Source: G001797105 sp964528155 (GTDB taxonomy: Bacteria > Chloroflexota > Anaerolineae > Anaerolineales > E44-bin32). From it: a DNA stretch of 55,842 nucleotides. The position numbers and the translations under genes are program-made. Location of the stretch: NCBI GenBank assembly GCA_964528155.1, contig CAZGRL010000018.1, forward strand, positions 1 through 55,842. The letters are read 5' to 3'. The notes under the pieces were generated by a model. It searched no databases, was not told the origin of the DNA, and saw only the letters and a program-made list of their open reading frames with translations. Below are positions 50,374 through 55,842 of the stretch, piece by piece (positions within the stretch are counted from its first letter, which is position 1; each line of letters opens with the position of its first letter).

Positions 50374-50962
50374 CTGGCTAACGCCGACGAGGATCATTCC
50401 CGCCGCCCTGGGATTAAAGTCCTCTGGAAGTCGTGTTGCGGTCGTGTAGCGGGCTCCGTCCAATCTTGTATTGGTGAGAACGGCCGCGCCGAGGTTGGCT
50501 CCCTGCAAGTCGGTGCTACCCCCCGAGATTCTCCCGTGAGAGGTCTGCCCCAGCTAGCTCTGCACGCGTGAAGTCAACATCCTCAAGGTCTGCTCCCCCA
50601 AGCACAGCGTTTACCAGACGGGCCCCTCGAAACTCTGCGCCTTGCGTGAGGCACCAGCACAAATCGGCCTCCGTGAGATCAGCGCTGTTGAAGCAGGCGC
50701 CCATCAGATCCGCACCCTACATATTGGCGCCGACGAACCGCGAGTTTGCGGCGTTCGCATCATCGAAGGATGCAGAAACCAATTGTGCCCCTGACAGATC
50801 CGTACCTTCGAGGTCCAGCGCGTCGAAGCGGGCCGATCTCAGCTCAAGGTGGCTCAAGTATGAGCCTTGTAGAGGCCCGGTGAGCCCGAGTGGACGCTTG
50901 CCGGAAGTGCTGAGGATACCTACGATGGCCTCTGTGGACGCATAACCGGGAATCATGGCCAC
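50362..50962 (-). pseudogene. Pentapeptide-repeat protein pseudogene
   Basis: Translated on the minus strand this shows pentapeptide-repeat sequence (LELRSARFDALDLEGTDLSG, then ADLTEADL and GADLEDVDFTRAELAGADLS) and a typical ending RLPEDFNPRAAGM. It carries two lesions: an in-frame TAG at 50719-50717 (CAG to TAG is one transition), and a frameshift at a run of six Gs (plus-strand Cs at 50519-50524), after which the ending continues in the next frame to a TAG at 50362-50364. The last codons coincide with the insertion-sequence repeat. The true 5' end is unclear. Confidence 0.65.
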
Positions 50963-51120
50963 CTTTCATCGGTCCGCTGGTCATCACCACTATCGCCAGT
51001 ATCTCGATCATGGCCATCGCCACCGCAGCGGTCCTCGGAATCCTGCTCAACGCCATCTTCCTCGTCTTCGCACCACCACAGGTCGAGGGCATGGCCCCCG
51101 CCGCTGCGGCGGCCGACTGA
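50962..51120 (+). pseudogene. C-terminal remnant of a membrane transporter, perhaps a nucleobase permease
   Basis: An open stretch of 53 codons without a start reads PFIGPLVITTIASISIMA, then AVLGILLNAIFLVFAPPQ and an alanine-rich tail. This looks like the final helices of a transporter; the LGILLN segment is reminiscent of the end of NCS2 uracil/xanthine permeases, but the evidence is thin. A terminator follows at 51163-51189, as expected at the end of a real gene. The rest of the gene is missing. Confidence 0.35.
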
Positions 51121-51162
51121 CGGCAAGCGCAAACACCCGAAAAACCAACCGATCAAGACTTC

Positions 51163-51189
51163 AAGAGCCGGCGAAGAATGCCGGCTCTT
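51163..51189 (+). terminator. Terminator after the transporter remnant
   Basis: AAGAGCCGGC (51163-51172) and GCCGGCTCTT (51180-51189) pair perfectly over ten bases with a 7-base loop. GGGTCTTCC follows. The A-rich 5' flank would let it also act on the minus strand. From here to 51386 no gene was seen. Confidence 0.6.
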
Positions 51190-51386
51190 GGGTCTTCCTG
51201 GCCTCGGCACCGGCACTGGTGCTGTCAAGCGCAAACAAGACGCCAGATCTAGGGCCTCTCCTACCAGCGAAGCATAGGGTCGACGTCGCCTTACACTCAC
51301 CTTTCACTTAACCTCATGCAGCGGGGTTTCCGGCATAATGGGCCTGCAAGTGTCAAGGAAAGATTCAAGCCGGAAAGGACGGCAAC

Positions 51387-51638
51387 ATGGGGCCAGGTGA
51401 TGTTCTTGGATATGGGCTGAATGCCCTGCTACTGGGTGGACTGGCGTGGGGGCTCGTCGATCTGATGATCCGGATCGCCAAGGAACCGAAGCGGAAATCG
51501 CGAACGAGCATCTTCCCGCTGCTCCCGTTTCCGTTTGTGCCTTCGGGTGAACCGCGCGAAAAACCGCCCCGCGTGCATGGGAACGGTGAGTTGGCGTTGC
51601 AACCCGTGCCGGTGAGGAATCGTAGGCCCGGTCGGTAA
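51387..51638 (+). CDS. Small single-helix membrane protein of unknown function
   Basis: An 83-residue protein: one hydrophobic helix (about 7-29, LGYGLNALLLGGLAWGLVDL) and a basic, proline-rich tail (KEPKRKSR, later FPFVPSGEPREKPP). GGAAAGGA lies 8-10 bases before ATG 51387, and a terminator follows at 51682. CATAAT at 51334-51339 could be its −10 element. Family and function are unknown. Confidence 0.5.
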   Translation: MGPGDVLGYGLNALLLGGLAWGLVDLMIRIAKEPKRKSRTSIFPLLPFPFVPSGEPREKPPRVHGNGELALQPVPVRNRRPGR

Positions 51639-51681
51639 TCCAGTACGATCTCGACCTCGCTCACAGTCACACTACAAGCGA

Positions 51682-51708
51682 ACGGGGCTGGCCGCAAGGC
51701 AGCCCCGT
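51682..51708 (+). terminator. Terminator after the small membrane protein
   Basis: ACGGGGCTG (51682-51690) and CAGCCCCGT (51700-51708) pair over nine bases with a 9-base loop, followed by GTTCGTTT. It is 43 bases after the stop of the small gene. Confidence 0.7.
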
Positions 51709-51800
51709 GTTCGTTTAGCCCCGTGAGCGGATCGCTCATCCCCGGGCTTGAACTCAGGCCGATGGCCGCGCATTCGATCTGTGGGGAGATCGATGAACGA

Positions 51801-52775
51801 CTATGGCGGATCCGCTATAGATAAAGCCCGCGCCAGATGGAACGTGCTGAACCCGGCCAGTGCATCCGAGCCGGAGGTGTGACCGAGTCCGATCAGATTC
51901 TGGCAGGCGCGCTCGACCACCGAACTGTCACGGGATAGGATTGAGTCTACAAGGTCATGCCAGGCCTGAATCGCCTGGCCTTCGGCGGCCGCTGCCAGCC
52001 ACGCCTCGGAGATGCGGTTCGTCCTGCCCATACTGGCACGATAGATTCTCCTGGAAAGGGCCTGCGCCTCGGGAGCCGGAAGTGCCGACTGGATCCCGAA
52101 TATCACACCCATGAGGAAGTCGTCGCCGGAAGGTGTCAGGCCGATGCCTGTTCCTGCCAGCGCGGTGCTTCTCGAGGCCGCCTCCTGGATATCACCCTCC
52201 GTCAGGGCCCGAACGAGTCGTGGGGGCGGCGGGGCGGCCGCCCGCAGCGGCCAGGCGGGGAGGGTGACCTCGCCAGAGGCTTAGGGGGGTCTGGGGAAAT
52301 GCTCCACAACGCAGGCCAGACTCTCTTGGGAGGCTGAAGCGCGTAGCCGTGCGAGGATGACCGGGAGGAGACCGGATCGCCATGGGATCCTTGCCAGCGC
52401 GCGCCAGTTCGGTCGAGCCTCCCATATCTCAGCCGAAGTCAGGTTAAGCGTCCGCCTCCCCAGGCAAACTCGAGCCGACCCTGCAAACGCGAGCGTGTCA
52501 ACCGTTTCGGCGCCGGGGAATCCGCCAGGAGTTGTCTCGACCTCGATTGAGAAAGGTCCCATGCGGATTCGGACTTCGGTTATTGAAATGAGATTCCCGG
52601 AGGGGTCGACGAAGTTGATGGCGTGGCTGTAGGACGAAAGGACTTTCCAGCCGGATCCAGCGCGCAGGGCCTCGATCGCCGCAGGCGCGATCCGTACGGC
52701 ACGTAACTCATCACGGCTCGTGCCAGTGGCTGCCCGGCCACAAGTTGTCAGCGCAGGCGCTGCCGGTTGTCCCAC
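51801..52775 (-). pseudogene. DUF2877 protein gene interrupted by one in-frame stop
   Basis: The frame from GTG 52775 to 51801 (325 codons) encodes a DUF2877 protein: GWKVLSSYSHAINFVDPSGN in the first half, GTGIGLTPSGDDFLMG and GLGHTSGSDALAGF in the second. One TAA at 52283-52281 splits it (…HFPRPP-stop-ASGEVTLPAW) with no change of frame. DUF2877 includes AllH/YlbF, part of the oxamate carbamoyltransferase of allantoin breakdown. GTG is preceded by GAGGGG, which overlaps the hydroxylase stop, so the two form an operon. It may be a recent pseudogene or contain a sequence error. Confidence 0.75.
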
Positions 52776-52788
52776 TCGAAGCTGCCCC

Positions 52789-55149
52789 TCAATCGTTTGA
52801 TGCCCCCACGCCGGTTTTCGCCTGCTGGATGAGCTCCCACAGCCGGTTCGGGCTGAGCGGTATCTCCAGAATCTCGAGACCTTCGATCTGTAAGGCGTCC
52901 TCGATGGCCTGAGCGAAAAGTGCTCCGACGGGGATCGCCCCGGCTTCACCGGCGCCCTTGATCCCAAGCGGGTTCAATGGCGAGAGTGTTTCTTCATGCC
53001 CCACATCGATCGGCGGCACGTCGAGAGCCGTGGGCAGCAGGAAATCCATAAACGACCCGTTGAGCAATTGCCCGTTGTCGTCGTATATCAGTTGCTCGAA
53101 CCACGAGTTACCTATCCCCTGGGCAACGCCGCCGTGGATCTGACCCTCGAGAATCATCGGGTTGATGACGCGGCCGCAGTCATGCACAACGGCCATCTTC
53201 TCGATCTTCAACTCCATTGTCTCGGGGTCGATCTCGACAATCATGGCGTGCACCCCGCTTGCGGTCGCGCCGCGGCTGGGGCCGAAGTAGTTGGTCGCCT
53301 CCAGCCCGGGTTCAGTGCCGGGCTGGACGGCGCCTCGCAAAGGATTGGCCTTTGCGGCCAGCTTTCCTAACTCGATCAACTGTTCTGGATCTCCCTTGAC
53401 CCTTACCGTGCCTCCAACCAATTCGAGTTGGTCCTGTGTGGCATCAAGCTCGGTCGAGGCCAGCTTGAGGATCTTGGCCCGCACGTCTTTTGCGGCTTCG
53501 TTGATCGCATTACCGGCCACAACGGCCCCTCGACTGGCGAAGGTCCCCGTGCCCCAATGGAATTGATCGGTGTCACCGGTGACGACGTCCACATCGGAGG
53601 CGTCCACCCCAAGCTGATCGGCCACGATCTGGGCGAAGCTGGTGAAGTGGCCCTGGCCTTGAGTCCCAACACCGGTGGCGACCGAGACCTTGCCGCTGGG
53701 CTGCACCTGGACGCGGGCTCCTTCGTACGGTCCGATACCCGTGCCCTCGACGTAAGCCACCAACCCGATACCCACGTGCTTTCCACCTTTACGGCGCTCT
53801 GGCTGTGTGGTTTGGACAAAGTCCCTGTAACCAATGAGATTCATGGCCGAATCCAGGATGGGCTCGTAGTTACCGCTGTCGTACACCAGCGGGGCGAAAT
53901 CCTGGTAGATGATCTGATTGTCGTGTGGAAAAGAATCGGGCTGCAGGAAATTGCGCCGACGGATCTCGATCCGGTCGATCCCCAATTCGCGCGCGGCTAG
54001 ATCGAGCAAGCGCTCGATTACGAACACACCATGTTGCCTGCCGGCGCCACGATAGGGGGTGACGATCGTCTTGTTGGTGAAGACCGCCGTGAATTCGGAA
54101 TAGTAATGCGGGATATTGTACGGCCCGAGGAGCGTGCATTGGCTGTTGATCGGCACCGTCAGTCCGTAGGGATCGTACGCCCCGGAATCATGCAAGAATT
54201 CATCGCGGACGCCCAGGATCCTTCCATCCTTGGTCAGCGCGATTTCGGCGTTGTGAATCTGCTCTCGCTCCTGGGTCGTGGCGACGAAATTCTCGGACCG
54301 ATCCTCGATCCATTTCAGCGGCCGGCCGAGGCGCATCGCCAACCAGGGGACGAGCATTTCTTCGGGATAGAACATCATGATCTTCGGGCCGAATCCGCCT
54401 CCGACAAAGGGCGCGATCACGTGCACCTGGTGTTCCCCCAGGCCAAGCATGTCGGCCAGGCCGTTTCGGATGGGAATTGGCGCCTGGGTCGTGTCCCAGA
54501 TGCTCAGCCTGGCGGCGCGCGGATCCCAGTGGGCAACCAGACCGCGGTTTTCCATCGCCGCCGCGGCACCGTGGTCGTAGCGTAGTCGCCGCTTCAGAAT
54601 GAGATCGGCGTCCTTCCGTGCATCGACGTACGCGCCTCGATGTTGGATGACGTGGGCAGCGACGTTTGAGCTGAGGTCGTCGTGCACGAGCGGCGAATCC
54701 GCCTGCAGCGCTTTCTCGAGATCGACGACGGCTGGGAGTGGTTCGAACCCGACGATGATGTCGCTCAGCGCGTCTTCGGCCACGTAGCGGCTCTCGGCGA
54801 CGACCGCCGCGATCGGCTCCCCGACGTGACGTGCCTTGTCTTTGGCCAGGATGGGCTGTGTCCTCTTGTTGAATACGATGTCCTTGATCGGAGGTGGGTC
54901 CACCAACAGGGGGCCGTTGCGCCAATATGAGCCCACCTCGGCCGCGCTGTAGGCGGCCACGACTCCCGGCCGTTTCAATGCCGCCGATAGGTCCACATCA
55001 TGGATGCGCGCGTGGGCATACGGACTGCGCAGGAAGGCCACATGCAGCATGTCGGGCAGGTGCACATCGTCGACGAACAGGGCCTGGCCGGTCAGCAGCC
55101 TGGGATCCTCATTCCTTTTTATGCGCCGGCCGACAAACGGTTTCGCCAT
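52789..55149 (-). CDS. Xanthine dehydrogenase-family molybdopterin-binding large subunit
   Basis: A 786-residue molybdenum hydroxylase subunit. GRRIKRNEDPRLLTGQALFVDDV opens the aldehyde-oxidase/xanthine-dehydrogenase fold; GGGFGPKIMMFYPEE, VGTQGQGHFTSFAQIVADQL and GIKGAGEAGAIPVGA hold the molybdenum cofactor, with the catalytic Glu in GAGEAG. The active-site loop is TPYRGAGRQ, the form II type, and not the C-S-F-R loop of true CO dehydrogenase. It probably hydroxylates a purine or another N-heterocycle or aldehyde. The FAD and 2Fe-2S subunits are not in the window. The intact gene sits upstream of interrupted DUF2877. Confidence 0.9.
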   Translation of the reverse strand: MAKPFVGRRIKRNEDPRLLTGQALFVDDVHLPDMLHVAFLRSPYAHARIHDVDLSAALKRPGVVAAYSAAEVGSYWRNGPLLVDPPPIKDIVFNKRTQPILAKDKARHVGEPIAAVVAESRYVAEDALSDIIVGFEPLPAVVDLEKALQADSPLVHDDLSSNVAAHVIQHRGAYVDARKDADLILKRRLRYDHGAAAAMENRGLVAHWDPRAARLSIWDTTQAPIPIRNGLADMLGLGEHQVHVIAPFVGGGFGPKIMMFYPEEMLVPWLAMRLGRPLKWIEDRSENFVATTQEREQIHNAEIALTKDGRILGVRDEFLHDSGAYDPYGLTVPINSQCTLLGPYNIPHYYSEFTAVFTNKTIVTPYRGAGRQHGVFVIERLLDLAARELGIDRIEIRRRNFLQPDSFPHDNQIIYQDFAPLVYDSGNYEPILDSAMNLIGYRDFVQTTQPERRKGGKHVGIGLVAYVEGTGIGPYEGARVQVQPSGKVSVATGVGTQGQGHFTSFAQIVADQLGVDASDVDVVTGDTDQFHWGTGTFASRGAVVAGNAINEAAKDVRAKILKLASTELDATQDQLELVGGTVRVKGDPEQLIELGKLAAKANPLRGAVQPGTEPGLEATNYFGPSRGATASGVHAMIVEIDPETMELKIEKMAVVHDCGRVINPMILEGQIHGGVAQGIGNSWFEQLIYDDNGQLLNGSFMDFLLPTALDVPPIDVGHEETLSPLNPLGIKGAGEAGAIPVGALFAQAIEDALQIEGLEILEIPLSPNRLWELIQQAKTGVGASND

Positions 55150-55474
55150 TCTTCACATTCCTTTCATATGTTCGCGTGTGCTGCAGCCAATCGAACGCGG
55201 CACCGCCGGATGTGGTCACCCATCCTTCTGGCGAGTCTACTTTCGCCCCCTTCCCTCCGGTGTTTCCTCCCCTCTCCGCCTTGAGACCTTCGACGAAAAG
55301 TCGGGTTTCACGGCGGAGAGGGGGTAGGGGGTGAGGCCGACGCTCGCCCCGGCCCGAAGTTGAAACCGGGACGTGTCATCTGCTGCAACGCACGATAGCC
55401 GTCCGCCTCTTTCATGCTCAGGCACCCCGGCCGTAGGGTCGAGGGGTCTGTAGGCTCCGGGAGCCTGGAGGTGG
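55150..55474. other. Intergenic region with a large hairpin repeat
   Basis: CCCCTCTCCGCC (55269-55280) and GGCGGAGAGGGG (55312-55323) are perfect 12-base arms, with CGAC/GTCG inside the loop. It resembles the CCCTCTCC-type hairpins that are scattered through many environmental genomes. GGCTCCGGGAGCC (55453-55465) is a second short hairpin just after the cyclase gene and may terminate it. The remainder shows no gene. Confidence 0.5.
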
Positions 55475-55842
55475 CTACTCATCCAGAAACGCCACGGCTC
55501 GGCAGAATGCGGCTTCACCGCCCTTGAACTTCCACGGGAAAGCGCCCAGGATCAGTCGACGGTTCTGCAGCTCGGGCGCGCTGATCTCGCCGCCCATGTT
55601 CTCGACGTGAACACAGTCGTGCGGGAACAATGCATTGTGGGTCAGCTGGTAGGCTCTCTCTGGAAAGAGCTCGTCCATCTTGTCGGCGCCGAACTTGGCT
55701 TCGGCCTGGCGCCGGACTTTGGCCCAGTGTTCCAGCCCACCCTTGCCCAGAAAGCGGCCGATGGGCAGATTCATCGGGTGGTCGGTCGAGACCATGTCCA
55801 CGCCCCACAGATGGATCTTCTTGTCCAGCAACCAGTCGACGA
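55475..55842 (-). CDS. Cyclase-family protein (kynurenine formamidase-like), partial
   Basis: The last 120 or so residues of a protein whose start lies beyond the window edge. LLDKKIHLWGVDMVSTDHPM and HNALFPHDCVHVENMGGEI, followed by RRLILGAFPWKFKGGEAAFC, are typical of the PF04199 cyclase family of metal-dependent amidohydrolases and formamidases. The HDC…HVEN segment is the conserved C-terminal part. Substrates in the family include formylkynurenine, isatin and ring amides. It is in the same direction as the molybdenum hydroxylase, 325 bases upstream of it. Confidence 0.78.
   Translation of the reverse strand, partial: VDWLLDKKIHLWGVDMVSTDHPMNLPIGRFLGKGGLEHWAKVRRQAEAKFGADKMDELFPERAYQLTHNALFPHDCVHVENMGGEISAPELQNRRLILGAFPWKFKGGEAAFCRAVAFLDE

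Noticed and set aside
50717..50719. TAG in the pentapeptide gene as a recoded codon
   Set aside because: A nearby frameshift and the insertion relic indicate decay; no recoding structure was seen, and other genes use TAG as a normal stop.
52789..55149. Carbon monoxide dehydrogenase large subunit (coxL)
   Set aside because: The active-site loop is PYRGAGR, the form II type, and lacks the C-S-F-R motif of true CO dehydrogenase.

Overview
The window is a 55.8 kb piece of a GC-rich bacterial chromosome. It most likely comes from an uncultured member of the Chloroflexota (Anaerolineae-like). I infer this from style: lipoproteins whose lipobox cysteine is followed by Ala/Pro/Thr/Glu linkers, a TreT-type trehalose synthase paired with a DUF5752 protein, dense GC-rich hairpin repeats, and the mix of ABC importers. 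A run of ten Ns at 42166-42175 shows that it is a scaffold, so gene order across that point is not proven. No rRNA, tRNA or CRISPR array was recognised.

Layout. 1-1200: the truncated end of a membrane glycosyltransferase, a G-run tract, a dispersed repeat and a LuxR-type regulator. The regulator carries 51-bp repeats inside its coding region and is preceded by a near-perfect promoter with a LexA-like box in the spacer. 1249-7159: a Gmad2-domain lipoprotein, a triplicated membrane protein, a PQQ-dependent sugar dehydrogenase, a CysQ-like phosphatase and a GT-C glycosyltransferase. 7308-13512: a complete phosphate locus (pstB1, then divergent pstS-pstC-pstA-pstB2-metallophosphoesterase-phoU), with two PstB proteins that have complementary motif losses. 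13596-15526: trehalose synthase and DUF5752. 15932-20539: a P2A-type calcium ATPase behind a structured leader, and an ABC1/UbiB kinase. 20575-28461: nitrilase, thiolase, lipoprotein, mannosyltransferase, MFS transporter and membrane proteins. 28887-35485: dnaK, a branched-chain aminotransferase, a bacterial PH-domain protein, a DnaA-box-like array, a DUF92 protein and glgC. 35776-41985: a peptide ABC importer operon whose second permease contains an inserted substrate-binding-protein-like half-domain. 42209-44538: MscS channel, a glycosyltransferase fused to a Rossmann domain, and a cupin. 45104-50107: a BMP-type nucleoside ABC importer. 50108-55842: a partly decayed purine-catabolism-like stretch (insertion-sequence end relic, pentapeptide-repeat pseudogene, transporter remnant, interrupted DUF2877 gene, intact molybdenum hydroxylase large subunit, partial cyclase).

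How the genes work together. The pst-phoU block should take up phosphate and sense it. The two peptide/nucleoside ABC operons share a design: the binding-protein gene comes first and is followed by a large perfect hairpin before the membrane and ATPase genes. The BMP importer, the molybdenum hydroxylase, DUF2877 and the possible nucleobase permease remnant fit together as a nucleoside/purine salvage or degradation region that is partly breaking down. The observations I rate highest are the half-domain insertion in the peptide permease, the asymmetric PstB pair, the LexA-like box between perfectly spaced promoter elements, the leader hairpin that hides the ribosome-binding site of the calcium ATPase, and the array of DnaA-box-like repeats.
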